A stretch of DNA of 64,000 nt. Source: Burkholderiales bacterium. GTDB lineage: Bacteria > Pseudomonadota > Gammaproteobacteria > Burkholderiales > SG8-39. A program made the translations under genes and the position numbers. The notes under the pieces are model-generated. The model was not told the DNA's origin. It saw only the letters and a list, made by a program, of their open reading frames with translations, and did not search any database. Position 1 is the first letter of the stretch. Each line of letters opens with the position of its first letter. Positions 1 to 9,845 of the stretch are shown here, piece by piece. The stretch lies in assembly GCA_014860445.1 (NCBI GenBank), contig JACZJT010000062.1:1-64000 (forward strand), written 5' to 3'.

Positions 1-1
1 G

Positions 2-1483
2 CTCCCAGAGCCAATCTCCAGCCAGTCGACGGTGTGGGATCTGATGCAGGACCCGGGACGCCTCGCTGCGCTCAGCGCCGATGCGCGCCTGCGCCTGGAT
101 CGCGTACGCCCGGTGCTGGCCTCTGCGCTTGCGCAACGCCAGCGCGCATCCTTGCGCGACGCGGTCGAAGGTACCTGGCTTGCGCTTGGCGGCCCCGCCT
201 GCGCCGCATCGCAGACCGAACTCGAAGATGCCGCGGCCTATCTCGATCATCTCGAATCCAAGGAAGAGGCCGGCGCCATCGCGGATTTCGCTGCGTTCAC
301 GCAAAGCCTCGACAAACTCTACGCCTTGCCCGACATGACGGCAGGCGAGGGCGCGGTGCAGATCATGACCATACACAAGGCCAAGGGCCTGGAATTCGAT
401 CACGTGATCGTGCCCGGTCTGCATCGGACGCCGCGCGCCGAGGGAAAGAAACTGTTCCTGTGGATGGAGCGCCCGGCGAACGCGGATGCGGACGCGCAAG
501 GGGCACAGTCGGACACGAGCCTGCTCCTTGCGCCGATCGAAGAAACCGGGGCCGAGCGCGACCCGACCTATGCCTGGATCAAACAACTTGGCGCCGAGAA
601 AACCGCGTTCGAGGACGGCCGCCTGCTCTACGTTGCCGCCACGCGCGCCAGGCAACGCCTGTATCTGCTCGGCGAAGCCGCGCTGCTGGACGACAAGGGC
701 GTACAGACCGCGCGCAAACCCGACGCGCGCAGCCTGCTTGCAAAACTCTGGCCCGTCCTCGCCGAGGATTTTCATGCAGCTGCTGCGAGTGCTCAGCCGG
801 CATCGGCGGCAATCGCCGCAAGCGCGGACGGCGACGCCATACCCGATCAGTCGCTGCGGCGCCTCGCGTCCGCATGGGTCATGCCCGCGCCACCGCCGGT
901 ACCCGCGTGGAGCACGGAGCGCGAGAGTGTGCGCACCCAGGACGACATCGAATACTCCTGGGTGGGCGAGACCGCGCGCCATGTCGGCAGCGTCGTCCAT
1001 CGCTGGTTGCAGAAAATCGCCGAAGACGAGTTGCGAGGCTGGGACGCGGCGCGGATCGAGGGCATGCGCGCTGCCTTCGACAAGGAACTCCTTGCGCGAG
1101 GCGTAGAGGCTGCGCAGCTTGCCGGCGCCGGCGCACGTGTCGCCGCTGCGCTCGTCAATGCACTTGCGGATGCGCGCGGGCGCTGGCTGCTCGGGCCGCA
1201 GCGTGAGGCGCGCAACGAATACCGGCTTACCGCCATGATGGACGGCGTGCGGCGAAATCTGATCATCGACCGGACCTATGTCGACGATGCGGGCAGGCGC
1301 TGGATCGTGGACTACAAGACCAGCGGCCACGAAGGCACCGACGTAGAGGGTTTTCTAGACCAGGAGCGGGAACGCTACCGCGCGCAGCTCGCGCGCTACG
1401 CACAGGCGCTCGCGCAAGGCGGACCGGCCACGCTGGGACTGTACTTTCCCTTACTCACGGGCTGGCGGGAGTGGGAGGCTTAG
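2..1483 (+). CDS. RecB/AddA-like UvrD-type helicase with C-terminal PD-(D/E)XK nuclease domain, 5' truncated by window edge
   Basis: Motifs VQIMTIHKAKGLEFDHVIVPGL, DGRLLYVAATRARQRLYLLG (SF1 helicase C-terminal motifs) and WIVDYKTSGHE (RecB nuclease motif); frame open to window start. Confidence 0.9.
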   Translation, partial: LPEPISSQSTVWDLMQDPGRLAALSADARLRLDRVRPVLASALAQRQRASLRDAVEGTWLALGGPACAASQTELEDAAAYLDHLESKEEAGAIADFAAFTQSLDKLYALPDMTAGEGAVQIMTIHKAKGLEFDHVIVPGLHRTPRAEGKKLFLWMERPANADADAQGAQSDTSLLLAPIEETGAERDPTYAWIKQLGAEKTAFEDGRLLYVAATRARQRLYLLGEAALLDDKGVQTARKPDARSLLAKLWPVLAEDFHAAAASAQPASAAIAASADGDAIPDQSLRRLASAWVMPAPPPVPAWSTERESVRTQDDIEYSWVGETARHVGSVVHRWLQKIAEDELRGWDAARIEGMRAAFDKELLARGVEAAQLAGAGARVAAALVNALADARGRWLLGPQREARNEYRLTAMMDGVRRNLIIDRTYVDDAGRRWIVDYKTSGHEGTDVEGFLDQERERYRAQLARYAQALAQGGPATLGLYFPLLTGWREWEA

Positions 1484-1614
1484 GGGGCATTTCAAACGCA
1501 ACTGAAAAACCGTTGCTCGCGGAGGCAGCCCTGAGCGTCGGCGGCCATTTGCGGTCCAAGTCTTGGTGCGCTATTCCCGGTCGCGGCGGACCAAGGTTGC
1601 GTCAAAGTGGTTTT

Positions 1615-2394
1615 CTATTGGAGCGGTGAGTAAATGACCGATGGCAGGCTCGCAATTTGGAGCTGAACGTCAAGAAGATAATATTGAAGGTACGCCAATG
1701 TCAGGCTTAACAAACCGACGGTCTGCCGTAGAAGCGGCGATCTGGTGAGCGCAGGACTCGGATGCGGGCGCTCGGTCGTTCTTCGTTTAGAGGCTTCCGC
1801 CAATCGTTTGATTACAGTGTCGGTTTGTTCTTTCGCCCAAGTGTCGGATTCCAAGACCTCCAGCTCGCCGGGCGCGGCGATTGCTTCATTTCGTTTTTCG
1901 ATTGCCGTGGTCAGTTTAGCCTCTGCCTTGAGCCAATCCACCAGCTCGCGGTCCTCGCGGTCGATATGTCGATTCATCCAGTTTCGGAGATAACCGGTTA
2001 TCTGGACAGCATTTCTATGACCCAGCTCAAACCTGTAGCGATTCCCTGCAATTTCCGTCAGCAGTGCGCTGTGCTCTTTCGCGTGCGCATCCGTCCGCGG
2101 GTAGTCCACCGACCGCATCAAGTCTTCCTCGAATCGAAAATGCTGATAGGAAACATCAATGAAGGCTTGAAGTAGTTCGAGTGGATCGCTTTCGACGTCA
2201 TCCGCGCGAGCATTAACTAGAGACTCAACGATGGCGTCTGCCAGCAGAAACATTCGGTCGTGCTGCGCGTCGATTTCCGAATTGCCAAGCTTGATTAGCT
2301 CAGTCTGATCAAATCTGGATCGAGGCGAGATTCGCAATGGAACTTTTTTACGACCGATTATCACGATATCCGTCTGCGCGATCGAGTAATGCAT
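1615..2394 (-). CDS. Bacteriohemerythrin-domain protein with long C-terminal extension
   Basis: IDAQHDRMFLLADAIV ... HFRFEEDLMRSVDYPRTDAHAKEHSALL hemerythrin His/Glu pattern; start codon uncertain (ORF open to 2439). Confidence 0.75.
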   Translation of the reverse strand: MHYSIAQTDIVIIGRKKVPLRISPRSRFDQTELIKLGNSEIDAQHDRMFLLADAIVESLVNARADDVESDPLELLQAFIDVSYQHFRFEEDLMRSVDYPRTDAHAKEHSALLTEIAGNRYRFELGHRNAVQITGYLRNWMNRHIDREDRELVDWLKAEAKLTTAIEKRNEAIAAPGELEVLESDTWAKEQTDTVIKRLAEASKRRTTERPHPSPALTRSPLLRQTVGLLSLTLAYLQYYLLDVQLQIASLPSVIYSPLQ

Positions 2395-2972
2395 CCTGAA
2401 TGGCCTGGTTCGGCGAGAGCCGCAAATAACTGGCGGCAACGGGCGCGTGCAGCCTCGACCTTGGCGGCTGCGTCGGTCCGGTTTGCGTCGATCTTGGACG
2501 CATCGGTCACGGTATTGATCAGCGCGGCCTCGGCTTTGGCGAGGGCTGCTTCAAGAAGTTCTCGGGCAGCCGTTGCCTGGGCGAGTGCGATTTCAACGTC
2601 CTCGTGCCTGTCCACAGTGATTGAACCCCCGGGAATTGGGTATTGTTAAAATTTGTTAAAGTCTATGTGAAGAGCCTTGATCCGCATATAGATCAAATGG
2701 ATAGCAGGTGGATTATTACGCAAGAAATGCCAAATAATTCACACAAGCAAGGTTTTCTGGTGGTTGACGATCCGATCCACAACCGGCGATGAGCGTGCGT
2801 AAAGGTCCGCGAACGGCATGGGCAGAGGGTCAGAAACTGCGATGCAGAATGTCTCTTCAAGGTCAAAGTTGTTGAGGAATTGCTCTGGTTTTCACGCCAG
2901 GGAAGAGCGCGACCCTAAGCTCGCCTATTGCTTCGGCAGCAAAGTAGACAAACCAATGCACAGATCGTGTGA

Positions 2973-4118
2973 TCACGACTTGTTGCGGGCGCGCGCGCCC
3001 CTGCGGAATATATACCCCCCGCAGCCCATCAGTACCGCATTCACCCAGAACACCGGGAACAAGCCGAATGCAGAGCCTACCAATCCAAACGCAAGCGGGC
3101 CGATCACGCGCACGAAATGATTGGCGGTAAAGCGCAAGCCCAGCGCCTCGCCCGAGCGGTCTGCCGGCGACTGGCTGTAGGTCATCATCATGGTGATTGG
3201 AGGACCGCAGCCCATACCGAGGCCAAGCAGCAGGGCCGCCAGGGAAAGCAGGGCGGTATTGCCGCAAAACGGAATCAGAAAATAGCTGGCGGCGGCAATG
3301 TAGAACGCACCGGCCAGTATCACCTCCTCGTTCATTCGCGCGACCATATGCGGTATGACGGCACGCACGATGAATGAAGCTGCAGCGAACATTGCCAGTA
3401 CCACGCCGATCGCGGAAGCGGAGAGGCCGATGTCGTGGCCGTAGATCGGCAGATAGAACTGGAATAGGTCGATGCCGAGTTGCACCATGCTGCTTGTCAC
3501 GAGCACGCGACGCACATTTCGGTCGGCCAGCATTTCTTTGATGCTGCCAGCGGGCCCGGTATCGGATTTGTCGCCCGGGAGAAGACCGCCTCGAAAGACG
3601 AGCATCAAGACGGCGATCAGCGAAAGCAGCACGAAATTGAGGCAGGCCAGGCCGAAGCCGATGTGGTCGATGGAAAATCCGGAGACCATAGGGCCGAGGA
3701 AGTTGGCGAAAGCCGCAACCATCGCGAAATTGCTGTAGTTACGCGCATGTTCCTTCGATTTCCCCAAAGCGCCCACAAGGTTCTGCAATGAAACGGTATA
3801 GAAGGTGAACGACAGACCGAGCAACGCCGCGGAAAAATACAGCGCTGGCAGCCGCGGAAACAGGTACGGAATCAGCATGCCGCAGCCGCTGCCAGCTGCG
3901 CCAAAGATAAGCAGCCAACGCGCGCCAAATCGATCTGTCAGTCTGCCTGCCAACCATGCAAGCAGCATCGGAAACGCGGAGAATGTCGCAGCAAGCACAC
4001 CGATTGCAAACGGCAGCGCGCCAAACTGAAGGGCGTACAGCGTGAGCAATACGCGACCGCCGGCAACGGTGCTGAAATTGAGCAGCGCAAGCGCAAGGAC
4101 GAGATGGATGGGCTTCAA
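2973..4118 (-). CDS. MFS transporter
   Basis: 381 aa, about 12 hydrophobic segments, motif GRLTDRFGARWLLIFG. Confidence 0.88.
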   Translation of the reverse strand: MKPIHLVLALALLNFSTVAGGRVLLTLYALQFGALPFAIGVLAATFSAFPMLLAWLAGRLTDRFGARWLLIFGAAGSGCGMLIPYLFPRLPALYFSAALLGLSFTFYTVSLQNLVGALGKSKEHARNYSNFAMVAAFANFLGPMVSGFSIDHIGFGLACLNFVLLSLIAVLMLVFRGGLLPGDKSDTGPAGSIKEMLADRNVRRVLVTSSMVQLGIDLFQFYLPIYGHDIGLSASAIGVVLAMFAAASFIVRAVIPHMVARMNEEVILAGAFYIAAASYFLIPFCGNTALLSLAALLLGLGMGCGPPITMMMTYSQSPADRSGEALGLRFTANHFVRVIGPLAFGLVGSAFGLFPVFWVNAVLMGCGGYIFRRGARARNKS

Positions 4119-4131
4119 TCTTGTTTTCGAT

Positions 4132-5319
4132 TCAGATTGAAGTCAAAAGCCGTGGGGATATTTCCTCAGTTCGCGTGACTCCAAGAAGGGCCATATTCCT
4201 GCGAATTTCCGTCTTGAGAATATCCGCAGCCAAGGTGACGCCCTGCTCGCCTCCGACTGCGGCGGCGTAGAGAAATGGGCGCCCGACAAAGACGAACTTA
4301 GCACCCAGAGCCAGCGCCTTGATGACATCGGTGCCGCGGCGTATACCACTATCGAGCATCACAATCGTTTTGGATCCCACCCGGTTCACGATCGCGGGTA
4401 ATGCCGCCAGTGGGGCAATCGTTCCATCCAGCTGCCGTCCACCGTGATTGGATACGATGATTCCGTCTGCGCCGTGGTTTGCGGCGTTTGCCGCGTCATC
4501 TTCGTGCAGCAAGCCCTTTATGATCAGCCTGCCGGACCAGCGCTCTCGAATTTTTGCGAAATGACTCCAGTTGAGATGATCGCGCTTGCCCTGCTCACGC
4601 AGGATATTGGGCGAAATGATGGGGGCGCCGCGCGTCGCATACGAGTTCTCGAAATGCGGTATGCCGTAATTGAAAATCGTGCGCGCCAGCGTTCCCAGGC
4701 TCCAGGCCGGGTGCGACAGCCCGTCCCAGGCGAGGCGCAGGCTCGGACGCAGCGGCGTTGAAAAACCCGAGCGCACGTTGTTTTCCCGGTTGGCGAGTGC
4801 GGCGGTATCGACGGTCAGCATCAGCGTCCCGAATCCGGCGGCGGCAACGCGGTCCAATAAGGCATCGATCTTCTCCGCTTCGCCGGGCAGGTATGCCTGG
4901 AACCAGGTCCCCGGCGCAACCCTGGCGACGTCCTCCAGCGGAATCAGCGAGGATCCGCTCATGACCATAGGAATGCCGGCATTGCGCGCCGCCCGCGCCA
5001 TCACGATGTCCCCGCGATATGCCATCAGCGCGCTGATGCCCATGGGCGCGATACCGAAAGGCGCGCTGTAGGTCGTGCCCAAAAGCTCGGTATCGGTCGA
5101 GCGCGCGGATACGTTGGTCAGGACGCGCGGCAGAAAACCGTAGCGTTGAAACGACGCCTCATTCTGCCGCAGCGACGAACCGGTTTCGCTCGCGCCGGCG
5201 ATATAGCCGTACAGGGGCCGCGGCAGGTGGCGCTTTGCCAGCAGATCGAAGTCGTTCAGATTCAGGACGCCCCGGATACGCCTGGGCGGCCTGGATGCCG
5301 CTGCAACCGGCGCGGTCAT
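4132..5319 (-). CDS. FMN-dependent alpha-hydroxy acid dehydrogenase/oxidase (LldD/glycolate oxidase family)
   Basis: NHGADGIIVSNHGGRQLDG, LDSGIRRGTDVIKALALGAKFVFVGRPFLYA; ATG at 5319 overlaps the TctA stop by 4 bp. Confidence 0.92.
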   Translation of the reverse strand: MTAPVAAASRPPRRIRGVLNLNDFDLLAKRHLPRPLYGYIAGASETGSSLRQNEASFQRYGFLPRVLTNVSARSTDTELLGTTYSAPFGIAPMGISALMAYRGDIVMARAARNAGIPMVMSGSSLIPLEDVARVAPGTWFQAYLPGEAEKIDALLDRVAAAGFGTLMLTVDTAALANRENNVRSGFSTPLRPSLRLAWDGLSHPAWSLGTLARTIFNYGIPHFENSYATRGAPIISPNILREQGKRDHLNWSHFAKIRERWSGRLIIKGLLHEDDAANAANHGADGIIVSNHGGRQLDGTIAPLAALPAIVNRVGSKTIVMLDSGIRRGTDVIKALALGAKFVFVGRPFLYAAAVGGEQGVTLAADILKTEIRRNMALLGVTRTEEISPRLLTSI

Positions 5320-6836
5320 GCCTGCTTGTCGTTCGCTTGCGCGCCTGCGGAAGGCCGGCGCAGCCGGCGCATGATTGCGGGGCCGAAGACGACGCCGAGC
5401 GTCAATGCGAAGATGATCTGGCTGGTGGTATTGGCCCACAGGATGGTCCAGTCCCCGCGGCTGATGCGCAGCGCCAGGCGCAGGTTGGATTCGGCGAAAT
5501 CGCCGAGGATCAGCCCCAGCACCATCGGCGGAAGCGGGAACTTGAGCTTGTCCATGGCATAGCCGATCGCGCCAAAACCCAGCATCAGGTAGACGTCGTA
5601 CATGCGGCCGTGGATCGCGTAGACGCCGATTACCATCAGCGCCGCAATGATGGCGCCCAGGAGGGGCCGCGGCAGCCGCAGGACTTTGGCAAAGCTGTTG
5701 GTGGCCAGCGATCCGCCGAGGAAGATCAGCAGGATCGCACCGAACAGGAATTGCCACATGAAACCGAAGACGATGTCCGGATGCTCGCGGAACAGCATCG
5801 GCCCCGGCTGCATGCCGTGGATCAGCAATCCGCCCAGCATCACAGCCGCGACCGCCGTGCCGGGAATGCCGAGCGTCAAGGCCGGGATCATGGCCGCCGC
5901 GGTGTCGGCGTTGTTCGCAATTTCCGCAGCGGCGACGCCCTCGGGCTCGCCCTGGCCGAAAGCGTCCTGGTTGCGCGAAGCACGTTTGGCTTCGTTATAG
6001 CTGATGAAGGCCGCCATCGATCCGCCGGCGCCGGGCAAAATTCCAATCAGAATACCGATCACCGAACCGCGCAGCCAGGTTTTCCAGAAGCGGAACATGC
6101 TCGGAAGACTCTTCCACAGGCTTTGCGTGCCCAAATTCTGCGTTGCGGAGGCGTCGGCAGCTTCCGGGCTCTCGAGCAGATCGATCACCGGTGGCAGTGC
6201 GTAGAGGCCGACCAACAGCACCACGATATGTATGCCGTCGAGCAGTTCAGTCTGATCGTAGACGAAGCGGTCATAGCCCGTAATGCCGTCCGTCCCCACC
6301 AGCGAAAAGAGTACCCCGCCGGCTGCGCTGACCAGGCCTTTCACCGGGCTGCCACCGAGCAGGAAGACGATGCTCGACAGTCCGAATACCGCGGTCCAGA
6401 AAACCTCGGCCGGACCGAACAGCAAAGTCAGTTTGGCCAGCGGTGGCGCCAACAGCATCAGCGAGAAGGCGCTGGCAATTCCTCCCAGCGCCGACGACAC
6501 CACGGCGACCTGCAGGGCGTAGCCCCCGCGCCCCGATTGAGCCATCGGATAACCGTCGAAGGTCGTGGCGACTGCCGCCGGGGTTCCCGGGATGCGCAGC
6601 AGCACGGCCGGTATGGCGCCGCCATACATCGCTCCGTTGTAAATGCCGGCCATCATCCCCAGCGCGACCAGCGGACTAAGCGTGAATGTAAACGGGATCA
6701 GGACCGAGATCGCCATGGTGGCGCTCAGTCCCGGCAAGGCGCCGACGACGATTCCGGAGATAACGCCGACCACCACCGCCGCCAGGTTGGCCCATTGAAG
6801 CACGCCGGGGAGCGCGTCGAGCAATTCGCCGTACAT
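5316..6836 (-). CDS. Tripartite tricarboxylate transporter permease TctA family
   Basis: GVISGIVVGALPGLSATMAISVLIPFTFTLSP and GILPGAGGSMAAFISYNEAKRAS. Confidence 0.95.
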   Translation of the reverse strand: MYGELLDALPGVLQWANLAAVVVGVISGIVVGALPGLSATMAISVLIPFTFTLSPLVALGMMAGIYNGAMYGGAIPAVLLRIPGTPAAVATTFDGYPMAQSGRGGYALQVAVVSSALGGIASAFSLMLLAPPLAKLTLLFGPAEVFWTAVFGLSSIVFLLGGSPVKGLVSAAGGVLFSLVGTDGITGYDRFVYDQTELLDGIHIVVLLVGLYALPPVIDLLESPEAADASATQNLGTQSLWKSLPSMFRFWKTWLRGSVIGILIGILPGAGGSMAAFISYNEAKRASRNQDAFGQGEPEGVAAAEIANNADTAAAMIPALTLGIPGTAVAAVMLGGLLIHGMQPGPMLFREHPDIVFGFMWQFLFGAILLIFLGGSLATNSFAKVLRLPRPLLGAIIAALMVIGVYAIHGRMYDVYLMLGFGAIGYAMDKLKFPLPPMVLGLILGDFAESNLRLALRISRGDWTILWANTTSQIIFALTLGVVFGPAIMRRLRRPSAGAQANDKQA

Positions 6837-6849
6837 TGAGCGACCCTCG

Positions 6850-7305
6850 TCAGCGCAGGAAAAATTCGGCGGGAAACTGCTGGCCCATCGCGAAGTTGAA
6901 GACCGCGTAGACACTTCCCACGAAGATGGCGGTAGCCAGCAGCAGGCGCGCCGGATTGCGGTAGCCGAATGCCCAGGCCACGATAGGCACCATCAGAACG
7001 GTCGATGTGTAGAACCCGATCAGCGGCACCAGAACCGCATACGCCACCATGGCGAAATAGGCACTGAACGCCCGCTTGGGGCGACGAACCACAGGCGCCT
7101 GTGTCACTCCACGACGTTGCGCAATCACGTTCCGGCCGAGCAAGATCGCGCCGAGCACGATCAGGAAAACCAGCATCGCAACCGGCAGCATCGCCGACAT
7201 GGTGGGCATTTTCACGGCTTGGAAGAGCAGCGCCGCTGCAGCCAGAATGATGACGATTCCGGCTATGCCATCGGCGCCCACAACCGGACTGCTGGACTTG
7301 GACAT
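6850..7305 (-). CDS. Tripartite tricarboxylate transporter TctB family protein
   Basis: 151 aa, four hydrophobic segments, position between TctA and TctC. Confidence 0.85.
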   Translation of the reverse strand: MSKSSSPVVGADGIAGIVIILAAAALLFQAVKMPTMSAMLPVAMLVFLIVLGAILLGRNVIAQRRGVTQAPVVRRPKRAFSAYFAMVAYAVLVPLIGFYTSTVLMVPIVAWAFGYRNPARLLLATAIFVGSVYAVFNFAMGQQFPAEFFLR

Positions 7306-7339
7306 GCGTCGGTCCCCAAGGTTAAGTGCCTATTTCGAT

Positions 7340-7361
7340 GCGAGGGGATATCTCCCCTCGC
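7340..7361. other. Intercistronic hairpin in tct operon
   Basis: GCGAGGGGA-TATC-TCCCCTCGC, 9-bp perfect arms, between tctC and tctB-like genes. Confidence 0.7.
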
Positions 7362-7438
7362 GCTCCCCCAGATCAGGGGCTATTTCGCCAATTCTAAAAT
7401 GGCCATCAAAAAGCTGTTGCGCGTAAGCGAGCCTGGAC

Positions 7439-7468
7439 CATGGCCCGCAATGCAGAACGCGGGCCGTG
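7439..7468. other. Stem-loop immediately downstream of tctC-like gene
   Basis: CATGGCCCGC-N10-GCGGGCCGTG (9/10 plus one wobble); no U-tract. Confidence 0.65.
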
Positions 7469-7480
7469 TGCGCGTGCGCG

Positions 7481-8440
7481 CTATTTCCAGGGCGTCGCCT
7501 TGAAGACGTCCTTGGCGCGCTGCAGCTGTTCCGCATTCAGCGCCTTGAAGTCATCGCCAGCGGTCCATTCGGTTACATTGCCGGAGGCTTTCATCGCTTC
7601 CTGGAGCTTGGGATCGTCATAGGCCTTCTTGAAAGCCGAGATGAGTTTGGCCGCTATTTCGGCGGGCATTCCCTTGGGGCCTACGAACCCACGCAGCGAA
7701 CCGTTGATTACATTGGCGCCCTGTTCTTTGAGCGTCGGGATATCCGGTGCAAACGCCGAACGATTCGTCGAGGTCACCCCGAGCACGTTGAATTCGTTCC
7801 TGAAGCTGGTCACCTCGGACACGTTCATCACGGCGACGGGAACATGCCCGCCCATGACTGCGCTGCGCGTCGGCGCTGTTCCTTTGAACGGAACGACGTT
7901 GAATTTCGTGCCGGTCGCATTTTCCAGAGTCGTCAGGGCGAAGCGGTCGTCCCCGCTCAGGGCCGCCATGCCGACGGTCAATGCGCCGGGTTCCTTCTTG
8001 GCTTTGTCCAGCAATTTCGCCAGGGTGTCTATGCCGGTATTCTTTCCAGTCACGATAACGTTGGGATCGTTCACCATATTCGCCAGGAAGGTGAAACTGT
8101 CCGCCGTATATTTGACGCTGCTGCCGTCTATGGTCCGCGCCATCACGCCGGGCAGATTGTAGGTGCCCAGGGTGTAGCCGTCCGGGGCGGCTTCCGCCAC
8201 TGCCGTCACGGCGATGCGGCCGCCGGCGCCAGGTATGTTCTTGATGACGATCTTCGCGCCGTTGCCGAGGTATTTCTCGACAAAGGGTGCCACCGTGCGC
8301 GCCATCACGTCCGTGCCGCCGCCTGCCGAAAATCCGACCAGCATCTGAATTTCCTTTTCCGGGTACGCAGCCAGCGCCACGCTCGCCGCCATCATGCTGG
8401 CGGACACGGCCAGGACCGTTGCTTTCAGAAAATGCTTCAT
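7481..8440 (-). CDS. Tripartite tricarboxylate transporter substrate-binding protein (TctC/Bug family)
   Basis: MKHFLKATVLAVSASMMAASVALA signal peptide; YPEKEIQMLVGFSAGGGTDVMARTVAPFVEKYLG. Confidence 0.95.
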   Translation of the reverse strand: MKHFLKATVLAVSASMMAASVALAAYPEKEIQMLVGFSAGGGTDVMARTVAPFVEKYLGNGAKIVIKNIPGAGGRIAVTAVAEAAPDGYTLGTYNLPGVMARTIDGSSVKYTADSFTFLANMVNDPNVIVTGKNTGIDTLAKLLDKAKKEPGALTVGMAALSGDDRFALTTLENATGTKFNVVPFKGTAPTRSAVMGGHVPVAVMNVSEVTSFRNEFNVLGVTSTNRSAFAPDIPTLKEQGANVINGSLRGFVGPKGMPAEIAAKLISAFKKAYDDPKLQEAMKASGNVTEWTAGDDFKALNAEQLQRAKDVFKATPWK

Positions 8441-8726
8441 GAGAATTCCTCCGTTACATGGTTCGTCATAGTGAACCCGGATTAACGCTCCGGATTTGTT
8501 CGCACATCCGCCCGCAAGGCGGGAAGAAGTCGTTCTGCTTCGGCGCCTCGATTCGACACGCGCTGGACCGCTCGCCGGCCTGCATCTACGCACGAAAGAA
8601 TGCGGCCACATCTTAGGATTGCGCCGCTGATGCGGGCAATCCCGTTGCGCAGAGTGAAACGGCGTCGCTGACGCTCGATCCCGTGAAAGTCGAAGCTGTC
8701 GCGCGGCCCATGGCACAACTCCGCTC

Positions 8727-9788
8727 CTACTCCGAGTCCAGCACCTGCACCTGCTTGCCGAATGCGGCCTCGAATCGCGCCGCATATGCGGGCCACACCT
8801 CGGGATTGATCAGGCGTGGCGGCCTGCCGCCCTTGAGCACGCCCGCGATCTGTTCGGCCGCAATGGCGGCCATATTGCGCCGCGCCTCGTGGGTCACCCC
8901 GGCGGTGTGGTAGCCGGCGATCACGCTGTCGAGCTTCAGCAGCGGGTGGTCCAGCGGCGGCGGCTCCTTGTCCCATACGTCCAGCCCGGCGCCACCGACC
9001 TTGCCGGTCTCGAGTGCGGCAAGCAAGGCCCCTTCATCGTGGATGCCGCCGCGCGCGGTGGTGATGAACAGCGCGCCCTGCTTCATCCGCTGAAAGGCCC
9101 TGGCGTCGATCATGCCTATGGTGTCCGGCGCGCGCGGGCAGTGCAGCGAGACCACGTCCGAGCGCGCCAGCAAATCGTCGAAGGACACCGACACGCCGCC
9201 GCGCCGCGCGATTTCCTCCGCGGTCAGGTACGGGTCGGCGGCCAGCACACTCATGCCGAATGCGTGCGCCAGCGCCGCGACCCGGGTCCCGACATGGCCG
9301 ATGCCGATGATGCCGAGGACCTTGCCGCCGATTTCGTGGCCCATGACGTCTTCGCGCTTGAATCCGCGCTCATTGCGCATGCGCCGGTCAAGTTCGATGA
9401 CGCGCCGGTAAAGCGAAATGATCAGGCCGAAAGTGAGTTCCGCGACCGAGTTGGCGTTGCCACCGGCCTGATTCACCAGCGCGACGCCGGCTTTGGTGCA
9501 GGCGGGCACGTCCACCGTGTCGTAGCCGGCGCCGGCCGAGGAGACGCACAGCAACTGCGGACAGCGCGCGAGCAACTCGGCGCTGACGAACCAGCGCCGC
9601 GGCAGCTCGTCCTTGGCGGAGGAGGTGTGATAGACATGCGCCTGTTCCAGCGCCGCCCAGCCGGCCTCCTCCGGGTCGGCGCGTCTGCACACCGTCAGAT
9701 CGATATCGGACTCGTGCCCCAGTCGCTCGTCGAAGGCCGGATTGATGGGTAGATCGAAGCGGACTACATTTTTGGTTATTGCGGACAT
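8727..9788 (-). CDS. D-2-hydroxyacid dehydrogenase (phosphoglycerate dehydrogenase-like), NAD-binding
   Basis: GGKVLGIIGIGHVGTRVAALAHAFGM; VVSLHCPRAPDTIGMI; GGAGLDVWDKEPP. Confidence 0.93.
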   Translation of the reverse strand: MSAITKNVVRFDLPINPAFDERLGHESDIDLTVCRRADPEEAGWAALEQAHVYHTSSAKDELPRRWFVSAELLARCPQLLCVSSAGAGYDTVDVPACTKAGVALVNQAGGNANSVAELTFGLIISLYRRVIELDRRMRNERGFKREDVMGHEIGGKVLGIIGIGHVGTRVAALAHAFGMSVLAADPYLTAEEIARRGGVSVSFDDLLARSDVVSLHCPRAPDTIGMIDARAFQRMKQGALFITTARGGIHDEGALLAALETGKVGGAGLDVWDKEPPPLDHPLLKLDSVIAGYHTAGVTHEARRNMAAIAAEQIAGVLKGGRPPRLINPEVWPAYAARFEAAFGKQVQVLDSE

Positions 9789-9845
9789 CGGCTTTTCCTC
9801 AAATGGTCATGCCAGCCGTCGGCTGTCATGGGTGGTTCGGTTGGG

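Noticed and set aside
2361-2615. 84-aa Ala-rich ORF upstream of the first hemerythrin
   Set aside because: GTG start, low complexity, overlaps the hemerythrin ORF; coding status cannot be decided by eye.
2677-2696. TTGATC-N8-GATCAA dyad as an FNR site
   Set aside because: Spacing between half-sites is too long for FNR (needs N4).
5235-6839. 534-aa plus-strand ORF opposite tctA and lldD-like genes
   Set aside because: Shadow ORF of high-GC coding strand; composition rich in R/Q/H with no domain character.
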